DNA of 64,000 nucleotides from Weissella soli (GTDB taxonomy: Bacteria; Bacillota; Bacilli; Lactobacillales; Lactobacillaceae): contig NZ_CP017326.1 of the NCBI RefSeq assembly GCF_001761545.1, positions 496,001-560,000 on the forward strand, written 5' to 3'. Below are positions 17,952 through 26,336 of this stretch, one piece after another. Within the stretch, counting starts at the first letter, position 1. Every line of letters starts with the position of its first letter. Below the pieces are notes generated by a model. That model saw only the letters and a list, made by a program, of their open reading frames with translations. It searched no databases and was not told where the DNA came from. The position numbers and the translations under genes were made by a program.

Positions 17952-19067
17952 ATGGCAGATTTGCTCGAAATTGCCTTACAACTGAATAGTGAACGGCAGA
18001 TTGTCCATGTTGATATGGATGCCTTCTATGCCCAAGTCGAGATGCGTGAACATCCAGAGTATCGGCAACGCCAGCTTATTCTAGCAGAGGACCCACGGCA
18101 TAATGGGGGGCACGGGGTAGTGGCAACCGCCAATTATGCCGCCCGTGCACTGGGAGTCCATTCAGCAATGAGTGCAATTGAAGCGTTACGGTTAGCGCCT
18201 GACGCGTTATTTGTACGGCCGAACTTCACATTATATCGTGCAGTGTCTGCGCAAGTTCATGAGATTTTCCATCGTTATACAGATATTGTTGAGGGGGTGG
18301 CCTTTGATGAGGCCTATTTAGATGTGACGGCCAATAAATTGGGCTTTACAGCCGCGATTGCCTTAGCGCATCATATGCAACAAACGATTTTTGATGAGTT
18401 GCACTTAACCTCCTCCGTGGGGGTGTCGTTTAATAAATTTTTGGCAAAATTAGCTTCCGAACACAATAAACCAGTTGGGTTCACTTTTGTCGGTGTTGAT
18501 GATATTCGATCTTTCCTAGATCCCTTGCCCGTCGGTGATATTCAGGGAGTTGGTAAGCAAACGGAAATTAAGATGAAGGAGCTAGGTATCGAAACTGGCG
18601 CACAGCTTTATCAGACGGACCAAAGCACCTTGCTGGCCCATTTTGGTAAGATGGGGTACGAATTTTATCGTCGGATTCGTGGCGTTGATGATCGGCAGGT
18701 GGAGTGGCAACGGGAGCGGAAATCATTGGGCAATGAACGCACCTTTAACCCATTTTTGCAATCTGAGGAAGAAGTGCAAGCACAATTGACCCGGCTGGCT
18801 GAACTGTTAGCAACGGCGTTAACCAAACGGCAGATGCATGGGAAAACATTGGTGTTAAAAGTCCGCACGGAAGCCTTTGTCACTGAAACAAAACGACTGA
18901 CGCAGATCGATTTTTATGCCAATGATGCATTGCTTTTTGAACGTTTAGCCCAAGAAATTTGGGAGGACTTGGGTGGCTTCCAGGAGCGGATTCGGTTGTT
19001 GGGGTTAACCATGACAGGACTGGCCCCCGTGACCTTTGAGAATTTACCGCTTGATTTATATCATTAA
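17952..19067 (+). CDS. dinB: DNA polymerase IV (Y-family)
   Basis: Error-prone translesion polymerase. The 371-residue protein starts with the palm motif VHVDMDAFYAQVE (about 19-31), has the second acidic motif DEAYLDV (about 119-125; the catalytic acidic pair follows VAF), the SVGVSFNKFLAKLAS stretch near 157, a helix-hairpin-helix region (GDIQGVGKQTEIKMKELGI, about 197-215) and a little-finger domain. It begins at the ATG at 17952, or at the overlapping GTG at 17949; the ribosome binding site is weak. It stands alone after the phn terminator. No LexA-type box was recognised upstream. Confidence 0.94.
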   Translation: MADLLEIALQLNSERQIVHVDMDAFYAQVEMREHPEYRQRQLILAEDPRHNGGHGVVATANYAARALGVHSAMSAIEALRLAPDALFVRPNFTLYRAVSAQVHEIFHRYTDIVEGVAFDEAYLDVTANKLGFTAAIALAHHMQQTIFDELHLTSSVGVSFNKFLAKLASEHNKPVGFTFVGVDDIRSFLDPLPVGDIQGVGKQTEIKMKELGIETGAQLYQTDQSTLLAHFGKMGYEFYRRIRGVDDRQVEWQRERKSLGNERTFNPFLQSEEEVQAQLTRLAELLATALTKRQMHGKTLVLKVRTEAFVTETKRLTQIDFYANDALLFERLAQEIWEDLGGFQERIRLLGLTMTGLAPVTFENLPLDLYH

Positions 19068-19154
19068 AAGTGTTGAACGTGATACAATAAAGGGTACTAA
19101 GCGATTATGTAGTTGTTACCAATAGGTAAGTATAAATTAGAAACGGGTATATCA

Positions 19155-20102
19155 ATGACAGCGCAGACAGCGATTTTAGCGCAAATTAAAGCAGCTGACA
19201 CCATCATCATTCATCGCCACCAACGGCCGGATCCAGACGCATTTGGCGCACAATTCGGTCTGGCTGAACTAATTAAGTCAAGCTACCCTAATAAACGGGT
19301 GCATGTGGTTGGCAAGTCATTTCCAAGCGGTGAATGGATGGGCGCAATGGAAGATATTGCCGATGACATCTATCGTGATGCCTTGGTGATCGTTGTTGAT
19401 ACGGCGAATTCACCACGTGTCGATGATCAACGTTATGATTTGGGGCACACCCTCATTAAAATTGACCATCATCCTAATGATGAACCATATGGTGATTACA
19501 ACTGGGTTGTTGAGGGTGCTTCATCAACGTCAGCGTTGATTTTTGATTTCTATCGAACTTTCAAAGATGAGATGAAATTGTCCGATGCAGGTGCCTCATA
19601 CCTGTACGCTGGTATTGTTGGTGATACTGGACGCTTTTTGTATGCAACTACTTCAGACACAATGAGCGTTGTTTCTGATTTGATGACGTTCAATTTCGAT
19701 TGGTTCAAAATCAATCAGCAAATGGACACGATTTCACCGGTTGCCGCCCAGATGTCTGGTTATGTCTATAATCATATGACGATCACTGAAGAAGGGTTTA
19801 ACTACATTATTTTGACTAAGGAGATTTTGGAACAATTCGACTTGGGCGATTTTGGAACTTCTTTCGTGGTACCGTTGCTTGGTAAAATTAATACTGTTAA
19901 AGTGTGGGCTGTGTTCCAAGAAGATGATGATGGCACTTTCCGAGTCCGTCTCCGTGCACGTAATACCGTTATCAACGGTATCGCTAAAAATCATGGTGGT
20001 GGTGGCCATGCCTTCGCTTCAGGAGCAAAAGCCAAAGATATTGATGAAATTAACGACATTGTTGCGGAAGCCAATGCCGTCTTGCGAAAGGAAACGAACT
20101 AG
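19155..20102 (+). CDS. DHH-DHHA1 phosphoesterase, NrnA-type oligoribonuclease/pAp phosphatase
   Basis: Cytoplasmic Mn-dependent phosphoesterase that in Bacillus NrnA degrades short RNA oligonucleotides and pAp. The 315 residues have the N-terminal DHH domain: HRHQRPDPDAFGAQ (about 20-33), VDTANSPRVD, and the DHH triad in IKIDHHPND (about 106-114). They also have the C-terminal DHHA1 domain ending in GGGGHAFASGA. I start at the ATG at 19155; a TTG at 19113 would add 14 residues but has no better ribosome binding site. The stop overlaps the GTG start of the following RNA helicase by one base, which fits a shared RNA-turnover role. Confidence 0.88.
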   Translation: MTAQTAILAQIKAADTIIIHRHQRPDPDAFGAQFGLAELIKSSYPNKRVHVVGKSFPSGEWMGAMEDIADDIYRDALVIVVDTANSPRVDDQRYDLGHTLIKIDHHPNDEPYGDYNWVVEGASSTSALIFDFYRTFKDEMKLSDAGASYLYAGIVGDTGRFLYATTSDTMSVVSDLMTFNFDWFKINQQMDTISPVAAQMSGYVYNHMTITEEGFNYIILTKEILEQFDLGDFGTSFVVPLLGKINTVKVWAVFQEDDDGTFRVRLRARNTVINGIAKNHGGGGHAFASGAKAKDIDEINDIVAEANAVLRKETN

Positions 20103-21460
20103 TGGCAAAATTTACTGACTATAATCTACGTCCAGAACTATATAAAGCGTTGGCGGAGATTCGTTTTACCACCCCAACAGCCGTTCAAGAAAAATTAATT
20201 CCAGTGGTCTTACAAGGACGCTCAGTCGTCGGCGAATCACAAACTGGATCTGGAAAGACCCATACGTTTTTAATTCCAATTTTTGAGAAGTTGGATCTTA
20301 AAAATCACAAGGTCCAAGCTGTGATTACCACCCCTTCCCGTGAATTAGCTTCACAAATTCATATCGCTGCTAAGCAATTGGCGAGTGGGTTTGCTGAGGA
20401 AGATCAACCCCATATTGGTTACTATATTGGTGGCACTGATAAAGCACGTCAAATCAGTCAGCTCGAAAATAGCCAACCCCAGATCGTGATTGGCACGCCT
20501 AGTCGTATCAATGACTTATACCGTTCAGGTGCTTTGGATGTCCACACAGCCACACAAATGGTTGTGGATGAAGCTGATATGACACTTGATGGTGGGTTCT
20601 TGCCAGATGTCGACGCCATTGCCGGTGCCTTGCCTGCAGATCTACAAATGATGGTCTTTTCAGCAACTATCCCGCAGAAATTACAACCATTCTTACGTAA
20701 GTATATGAATAATCCAGTGATCGAAGAAATTCCCACGGAGACGGTGATTGCCAATACCATTACGAATCTTTTGGTAAGTACTAAGGGTAAGACAAAAGAT
20801 GAGATGATTTATCAACTCTTGACCATGGGAACACCCTATATGGCCTTAGTGTTCACTAACACTAAGACTCGTGCCAAGGAACTGGCCCATTTCTTGCGCG
20901 TACAAGGGCTCAAAGTCGCCGAAATTCATGGTGATATTCAACCCCGTGAACGTAAGCGGACGATGGCTGCCGTCCAACACCTTGATTTTCAGTATGTCGT
21001 TGCCACTGACTTAGCTGCCCGTGGTATTGATATTCCAGGGGTTGATTTGATCATTAATGATGGCATTCCTTCTGAACTAGAGTTCTTCGTGCACCGTGTC
21101 GGCCGTACTGGTCGAAACGGACAATCGGGAACCGCGATCACCATTTACGATCCTGATGAGGAAGACCGCGTCGCTGCGGTTGAAGGCATGGGGGTAGAAT
21201 TTATTCCAAAGAACTTCTCCAAAGGGGAGTTGAAGGATGGTATCGACCGGCGCCGTCGTCGTCAACGTACTAAATCTACGGTGAAACTTGATCCAACCAT
21301 GATTGGTTTGGTGATGAAAAAGAAGAAGAACATCAAACCAGGTTACAAGCGTCAGATTAAGAGTGCGATTGCCCGCGATGCCAAGTACAAAAAGCGGGTT
21401 GAAGAGCGTGAAGAGTTACGCTCAAAGCGTAAGGCAAAAAAGAATTCTAGCGGAAAATAA
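20102..21460 (+). CDS. DEAD-box RNA helicase (CshB-like)
   Basis: ATP-dependent RNA helicase of 452 residues. Visible motifs are the Q-motif region (FTTPTAVQEKLIP), motif I (SQTGSGKTHTF, about 44-54), Ia (TPSRELASQ), motif II VVDEADM, motif III (FSATIP), motif V (ATDLAARGIDIPGVD) and motif VI (HRVGRTGR). The last 75 residues are a basic K/R-rich tail typical of RNA-binding helicases. It begins with GTG overlapping the TAG of the phosphoesterase gene. The length and pairing with an NrnA-type gene point to the CshB class; CshA is a less likely alternative. Confidence 0.92.
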   Translation: MAKFTDYNLRPELYKALAEIRFTTPTAVQEKLIPVVLQGRSVVGESQTGSGKTHTFLIPIFEKLDLKNHKVQAVITTPSRELASQIHIAAKQLASGFAEEDQPHIGYYIGGTDKARQISQLENSQPQIVIGTPSRINDLYRSGALDVHTATQMVVDEADMTLDGGFLPDVDAIAGALPADLQMMVFSATIPQKLQPFLRKYMNNPVIEEIPTETVIANTITNLLVSTKGKTKDEMIYQLLTMGTPYMALVFTNTKTRAKELAHFLRVQGLKVAEIHGDIQPRERKRTMAAVQHLDFQYVVATDLAARGIDIPGVDLIINDGIPSELEFFVHRVGRTGRNGQSGTAITIYDPDEEDRVAAVEGMGVEFIPKNFSKGELKDGIDRRRRRQRTKSTVKLDPTMIGLVMKKKKNIKPGYKRQIKSAIARDAKYKKRVEEREELRSKRKAKKNSSGK

Positions 21461-21550
21461 AATGTTCAGTGCATTGGATGGGTGTTTGTTTGCCTAGATG
21501 ATGACCGATAGTTATTGGTTAAATCGATAATTTAGAAGAAGGTATTTATT

Positions 21551-22336
21551 TTGATTACATTGAAGTCACAACGTGAAATTGAGGCTATGGCCGAATCTGG
21601 TGCCATTATTGCTGGTATGCACCAAGAGTTACGTAAACTGATCAAGCCAGGGATTTCTACTTGGGCCATTGAAGAATTTGGCCGTAAGTATATCGAGGAC
21701 CATGGTGGCCGTGCTGCTCAAATCGGGTTTGAAGGTTTTGAGTACGCAACCACGATTTCGGTTAATGATGAAGTGGCCCATGCTTTCCCACGTAAGGGAT
21801 TGTTTCTTAATGAAGGTGACATTGTTAAGGTCGACACGGTGGTTGACTTGAATGGCGCCTACTCGGATTCAGCTTGGACGTATGCCGTTGGTGAAGTTTC
21901 GCCTGAAGTGCAACGTTTGATGGATGTGACGAAGCAAGCCTTGTATATTGGTATTGACCAAGCACAAGTGGGTAACCGCTTGGGTGATATTGGGGCAGCC
22001 ATCAACGCTTTTGTCGAAGATGAAAACGGTTATGGTAACGTGCGTGACTACATTGGTCATGGTATCGGACCGACTATGCATGAAGAACCCGCTGTGCCTC
22101 ACTATGGGGTGGCCGGTCATGGCTTGCGATTAAAGCCTGGTATGACCATTACCATCGAACCGATGGTTAATTTAGGTGGCTGGGAAGTTGAGACTGACCA
22201 AGAAGATGGTTGGACTGTACGCACTTTAGATGGCTCATGGTCTGCCCAATACGAGCACGTTATTGCGATCACTAACGACGGACCCAAGATTTTGACTTCA
22301 CAAGATCCTGAGTTTGACGCAAAATATTTGTTGTAA
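21551..22336 (+). CDS. map: Methionine aminopeptidase, type I
   Basis: Removes the N-terminal methionine from new proteins after deformylation (def is at 45874). The 261 residues keep the five metal ligands of the family: two Asp in KVDTVVDLNGAYSDSAW (about 97 and 108), His in HGIGPTMHEE, Glu in TIEPMVN and Glu in YEHVIAIT; substrate His is in NDEVAHAFP. The start is TTG at 21551, with AGAAGG about 9 bases upstream and no ATG nearby. A terminator follows at once, so it forms its own unit. Confidence 0.95.
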   Translation: MITLKSQREIEAMAESGAIIAGMHQELRKLIKPGISTWAIEEFGRKYIEDHGGRAAQIGFEGFEYATTISVNDEVAHAFPRKGLFLNEGDIVKVDTVVDLNGAYSDSAWTYAVGEVSPEVQRLMDVTKQALYIGIDQAQVGNRLGDIGAAINAFVEDENGYGNVRDYIGHGIGPTMHEEPAVPHYGVAGHGLRLKPGMTITIEPMVNLGGWEVETDQEDGWTVRTLDGSWSAQYEHVIAITNDGPKILTSQDPEFDAKYLL

Positions 22337-22342
22337 AAAATC

Positions 22343-22384
22343 AATCTGATTCAGATCCGAATGGGGCTGGTTCAGATTTTTTTT
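22343..22384 (+). terminator. Terminator after map
   Basis: AATCTGA (22343-22349) and TCAGATT (22372-22378) close a hairpin over a GC-containing internal part, followed by a run of T to 22384. Confidence 0.75.
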
Positions 22385-22461
22385 GCGTCATTGGCTGACC
22401 TCGAAAAGTTAGCCAGCATTGTTGATGTTTTAAAAGCGAATAGAAATAAATTGAGGTGCAC

Positions 22462-23181
22462 ATGTTAAAAATTGGAAATGCCCAAGCCACGGCTAAACGC
22501 CCAATTATTGCCACCAGTATCACTGCTCAAAATGTGACCGAATTATTAGCACAAATGAAGCTTGCAAATGCTAGTGCGGCGGACGTCATTGAATGGCGGA
22601 TTGATTACTTGCTAGCCAAGCAACCAGTTGATAGTGCCTTGATTCGACAGGTACGACAGACGGTCATCAAACCAATGATTTTCACTTGGCGAACGGCGAC
22701 TGAAGGTGGATTATTTGGCTTTAATGCCAAAATGTATCGCAAGCTATACCTGCTTGCGATTAAAGCCGGGTTTGAGGCCATTGACATTGAGGCCGCCTGG
22801 TTGTTTGAAATGACCCCATTGCTGACGGCTGCTAGGCAACATCGGGTTGTCGTGATTGGTTCTTATCATCATCCAAAGCGGACGCCAAATGATCTGCGGG
22901 CACATTTTGATAAACTGTTTAGCGCGCCGGTTGACGTTGTCAAGGTAGCAACCTTCGCCAATGATGCCGCTGATGTCGACCGCCTCCAAACAGTGAGCGC
23001 CGACTATGCAGCACACCAGGTAAAACCATTGATTACGATGGCCATGGGTAGCGTTGGGCAGCGTTCACGGCTTGAAGGTCTTCGTTATGGTTCCGAGTTA
23101 ACGTTTGGCGCACTTGTGAATGCCTCGGCCCCTGGTCAATTAGCTTTAGCTGACTTAGCAAAGCATTTTTCAACACACTAA
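22462..23181 (+). CDS. aroD: 3-dehydroquinate dehydratase, type I
   Basis: Third step of the shikimate pathway: 3-dehydroquinate to 3-dehydroshikimate through a Schiff base. The 239 residues contain the substrate-binding EWRIDYL near residue 46, FTWRTATEGG near 77, the catalytic His in GSYHHPKRTPN (about 135) and the Schiff-base Lys in VVKVATF (about 160). MAMGSVGQRSRLEG near residue 195 is also conserved. The ATG at 22462 has GAGG 5 bases upstream; the in-frame GTG at 22456 overlaps that site. No other aro gene is near, so the pathway is scattered. Gene-internal motifs are complete. Confidence 0.93.
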   Translation: MLKIGNAQATAKRPIIATSITAQNVTELLAQMKLANASAADVIEWRIDYLLAKQPVDSALIRQVRQTVIKPMIFTWRTATEGGLFGFNAKMYRKLYLLAIKAGFEAIDIEAAWLFEMTPLLTAARQHRVVVIGSYHHPKRTPNDLRAHFDKLFSAPVDVVKVATFANDAADVDRLQTVSADYAAHQVKPLITMAMGSVGQRSRLEGLRYGSELTFGALVNASAPGQLALADLAKHFSTH

Positions 23182-23193
23182 TGGACAGTGACT

Positions 23194-23220
23194 CTCTCTT
23201 GATTAGAATAATCAAAAGAG
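23194..23220 (+). other. Inverted repeat overlapping the coiA ribosome binding site
   Basis: The arms 23194-23204 and 23210-23220 pair at 10 of 11 positions around the 5-base spacer AGAAT. The 3' arm includes the first bases of the AGAGGAG ribosome binding site of coiA. No T-run follows, so a terminator role for aroD is unlikely. Confidence 0.65.
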
Positions 23221-23230
23221 GAGCCATCAG

Positions 23231-24289
23231 ATGTTAGTAGCGGTGACTGAAAACGGTCGTTTTGTCCAAGCAAATGAACTCACTGTCCAGGCAAAAACCA
23301 AACTGTATCATTGTCCAGCTTGTAAAGGGGCGGTGCGACTGAAGATGGGCGAAGTGAATCTACCCTATTTCGCCCATGTTAATTTGATTGAATGTGATAG
23401 TTTTGCTGAAGGAGAATCCGCCGGCCATTTGACTGGCAAATTAGCCATTCGTGATTATTTTCATGCGCAAGGGGCTGTAGTCACTTTGGAGCAATATTTT
23501 CCCGAGGTGCAACAACGGGCGGATGTCCTGGTTGAATTCAATGGTGGCCGCTTTGTCATTGAGTACCAATGTGCACCCATTAGCGTCCAAAAGGTCATCC
23601 ATCGTACGGCAGGCTATCGCCAACTTGGACTACGAGTGATTTGGGTGCTAGGTGATACCTACCAAGCACGCCAGCTTAGCCGGGCAACCTGGGCCAAATT
23701 TTCACAGATTTTGCATGGAGAATTGCAGTTATGTGTGTGGCGCATGCAGCCAGGGTGCTTTGAGTGGCTGAGTTGGATGGAACAAGACTTTACTCATCGG
23801 CAAAAGCAACACGTGGTGAAAACGAAGTTAGCCGAAATTCAGCTCTTGAAACTACAACAACAAATCACCAGAAAAGACCCGTATTTACAACGCATTGTCC
23901 TGGAATTATATCGTTTGCAACGTCGTTTAGTCGGCATGCCATGGATGGTGCACAATATTATTGGACTACCAGGTGGTGTTAAGGGTGAAGCATGGCCGGT
24001 CAAGTTAATGCTATATCTAGCAATCGAAAGTGGTCCCAAAACGCAAACCCAGTTACTAAAACAGTTAGCAAATTGTGAATGGCAAAAGTTCGGGGTTGCT
24101 TCCGTCAGGCAAGTTCAAGCCCTGTGGTTGAATCGCATGTTAACGCAATGGTTTGAAGCGGGTGAAATCGTCGTGAATGACGGGCAAATCAGTCTGACGA
24201 CGGCCCCAAATTGGTATGCTGATTACCAAGAAAAACTGGCTGGGTTAAATATAGCTCCTGAAAATAATGAAAAAACATCTAAAAAATGA
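23231..24289 (+). CDS. coiA: CoiA family competence protein
   Basis: Protein of 352 residues required for recombination of incoming DNA in transformable relatives. It has an N-terminal Cys pair (YHCPACKGAVRL), a conserved FAH and a restriction-like nuclease core: RADVLVEF near residue 97 and the acidic IEYQ near residue 111, resembling the PD-(D/E)xK arrangement of the CoiA family. The C-terminal half is less conserved. The ribosome binding site is partly inside an inverted repeat. coiA directly before pepF is a frequent order in lactobacilli. Whether this strain is naturally competent cannot be told from the window. Confidence 0.9.
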   Translation: MLVAVTENGRFVQANELTVQAKTKLYHCPACKGAVRLKMGEVNLPYFAHVNLIECDSFAEGESAGHLTGKLAIRDYFHAQGAVVTLEQYFPEVQQRADVLVEFNGGRFVIEYQCAPISVQKVIHRTAGYRQLGLRVIWVLGDTYQARQLSRATWAKFSQILHGELQLCVWRMQPGCFEWLSWMEQDFTHRQKQHVVKTKLAEIQLLKLQQQITRKDPYLQRIVLELYRLQRRLVGMPWMVHNIIGLPGGVKGEAWPVKLMLYLAIESGPKTQTQLLKQLANCEWQKFGVASVRQVQALWLNRMLTQWFEAGEIVVNDGQISLTTAPNWYADYQEKLAGLNIAPENNEKTSKK

Positions 24290-24325
24290 TAAAATGCTAA
24301 TAATTTAAGGTTTGGTGTACCAAAC
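24267..24325 (+). promoter_or_regulatory. Candidate pepF promoter and operator-like palindrome
   Basis: ATGAAA (24267-24272) and TAAAAT (24290-24295) with a 17-base spacer lie at the end of coiA. Downstream, GTTTGGT (24310-24316) and ACCAAAC (24319-24325) form a perfect 7-bp repeat with a 2-base centre, just after the expected transcription start. That is a typical place for a repressor site. The regulator is unknown. Confidence 0.45.
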
Positions 24326-24349
24326 GAAATAGAGAACTGGAGAAAAAAT

Positions 24350-26161
24350 ATGGCTACTGAATTACCAACACGTGACTCGTTGCCTGAGTCAGCGACTTGG
24401 GACCTTTCAAAAATCTACGCAACTGATGCAGCATGGGATGCAGAATATGCTGCATTAGAATCCAAGTTGGCACAGGCCGATAAGTATGCAGCTGATTTAA
24501 CAACCTCTGGTGCTAACCTGTATGCTGGTTTGACATATGGGTTGGAAGTCATGCGTACCCTAGAAAAATTATATGTTTACGCCTCAATGAAGTCTGATCA
24601 AGATACCACTAATTCGAAGTATCTTGGCTTGGATTCACGAGCACAAGCATTGGCCGCTCGGGTTTCCGCAGCAATTTCATTCTTTGATCCGGCCGTTTTG
24701 GCGCTGTCAGATGAAGCCCTAGAAGCCTTGTTTGCACAAGAACCTAAGTTAGGTGAGTACAAGCACTACTTTGATAGTATTTTGACGCAAAAAGGGCATG
24801 TTTTGTCTGCCGAAGCTGAGGCCTTATTAGCAGGCGCTTCAGATGTTTTCGGAGCTTCACAAAATACATTTGGTGTCTTGGATAATGCTGATATCAAGTT
24901 TGGCGAAGTTGAAGATGAAAATGGCGAATTTGTCCAGTTATCAAATGGTGTCTACAGCCGATTGTTAGAGTCAACCGATGGGGATGTTCGCCGGGATGCT
25001 TTCCAAACCTTTTACGATTCATATATCGATTTGGAGAACACCTTTGCGTCATTGATTGCCAGTCATATGAAGGGACACAACTACTTGGCCAAGGTGCGTC
25101 ATTACGACAGCGCCCGGCAAGCAGCCTTAGCAAGCAATCATGTCCCTGAGTCAGTTTATGATACCTTGGTTGACGAAGTGAATAAGCACTTACCTCTGTT
25201 GCACCGGTATGTCGCTTTGCGTAAGCAACTTTTGCACCTGGAAGAGTTACATACCTATGATTTGTATACGCCAATCTTAGGGACGCCCGATTTAGTCGTC
25301 GATTTTGAGTCAGCCAAGGCAGACTCGTTGCAGGCCTTAGCACCACTGGGTGAGGATTACTTGGATATTGTGCAAGAAGCATACGATAACCGTTGGATTG
25401 ATGTGATCGAAAACAAAGGTAAACGTTCTGGGGCCTATTCAGGTGGTTCATATGACACTAACCCATATATCTTGTTGAATTGGGTTGATAACTTGGACAA
25501 TTTCTATACCTTGGTGCACGAAATGGGCCACTCTGTACATAGCTATTTGACTCGCCATGCACAACCCTATCATTACGGCGATTACCCAATTTTCTTGGCT
25601 GAAATTGCATCAACGACCAATGAAAACTTATTGACTGCCCACTTACTGCAAACCGTTGAGGATAAAGCATTGCGGGCCTACATTCTAAACCACTATCTTG
25701 ATGGGGTGAAGGGCACGGTGTTCCGTCAAACGCAATTTGCTGAATTTGAGCAGTGGATGCACGAGCAAGATGCAGCTGGTATCCCATTGACCGCCGATGT
25801 TTTGAATGAAGCCTATGGTGAGCTGAATCAACGTTACTACGGTGACGCATTGACATTTGATGAAGAGATTGCGCATGAATGGGAGCGCATCCCCCACTTC
25901 TATTACAATTACTATGTCTTCCAATATTCGACAGGCTTTGCAGCAGCAACCGCGCTGTCACAAAAGATCTTGACGGAAGGGGAACCAGCTGTGGCGGCAT
26001 ATAAGACTTACCTGAAAGCCGGCTCTTCAGCTTACCCAGTGGATGTGATGAAGGCAGCGGGTGTCGATATGACGAAGGCCGATTACTTGGTTGATACATT
26101 TAAGGTTTTTGCAGAGCGTTTGGATGAGTTCGAGGCCCTGGTTGCAGAGCTTGGCAAGTAG
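24350..26161 (+). CDS. pepF: Oligoendopeptidase F
   Basis: Cytoplasmic zinc metallopeptidase of family M3 that cleaves oligopeptides of medium length. The 603 residues are the usual PepF size. The zinc-binding site is LVHEMGHSVHSY (HEMGH near residue 388) with the downstream Glu in LAEIASTTNE. The N-terminal half is helical. ACTGGAGAA lies about 8 bases before the ATG. It follows coiA after 60 bases, with its own candidate promoter. The rimP promoter begins 11 bases after its stop, leaving no separate pepF terminator upstream of that promoter. Confidence 0.96.
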   Translation: MATELPTRDSLPESATWDLSKIYATDAAWDAEYAALESKLAQADKYAADLTTSGANLYAGLTYGLEVMRTLEKLYVYASMKSDQDTTNSKYLGLDSRAQALAARVSAAISFFDPAVLALSDEALEALFAQEPKLGEYKHYFDSILTQKGHVLSAEAEALLAGASDVFGASQNTFGVLDNADIKFGEVEDENGEFVQLSNGVYSRLLESTDGDVRRDAFQTFYDSYIDLENTFASLIASHMKGHNYLAKVRHYDSARQAALASNHVPESVYDTLVDEVNKHLPLLHRYVALRKQLLHLEELHTYDLYTPILGTPDLVVDFESAKADSLQALAPLGEDYLDIVQEAYDNRWIDVIENKGKRSGAYSGGSYDTNPYILLNWVDNLDNFYTLVHEMGHSVHSYLTRHAQPYHYGDYPIFLAEIASTTNENLLTAHLLQTVEDKALRAYILNHYLDGVKGTVFRQTQFAEFEQWMHEQDAAGIPLTADVLNEAYGELNQRYYGDALTFDEEIAHEWERIPHFYYNYYVFQYSTGFAAATALSQKILTEGEPAVAAYKTYLKAGSSAYPVDVMKAAGVDMTKADYLVDTFKVFAERLDEFEALVAELGK

Positions 26162-26171
26162 GTCAAAAAGT

Positions 26172-26200
26172 TTGCAAAACACTGATGAATTCGTTATAAT
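26172..26200 (+). promoter_or_regulatory. Promoter of the rimP-nusA-infB operon
   Basis: TTGCAA (26172-26177) and a perfect TATAAT (26195-26200) are separated by exactly 17 bases. It is one of the best promoter matches in the window. Transcription would start near 26207, giving a leader of about 130 bases. Confidence 0.8.
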
Positions 26201-26229
26201 AAACTATGTTGATTGAATAGCTCTTAATT

Positions 26230-26268
26230 GAGTGGCCGGAAGAAATTTTCCTGGCCGCTCATTTTTTT
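26230..26268 (+). terminator. Terminator-like hairpin in the rimP leader
   Basis: GAGTGGCC (26230-26237) pairs with GGCCGCTC (26253-26260), with an inner GGAA/TTCC stem, and is followed by seven T (26262-26268). It lies downstream of the rimP promoter and 68 bases before rimP. It may end pepF transcripts, attenuate the operon, or both. Confidence 0.8.
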
Positions 26269-26336
26269 AGAGTAAAGCTGCTGTGCAGTGGTTGCACGAT
26301 GCAACACCATCACATTGTGAAGGGAGGAGATGACCT

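Noticed and set aside
25458-26099. Minus-strand open frame opposite pepF (213 codons), and a second one at 24894-25451
   Set aside because: No start signal or family features; the + strand codes for an intact PepF along this whole stretch.
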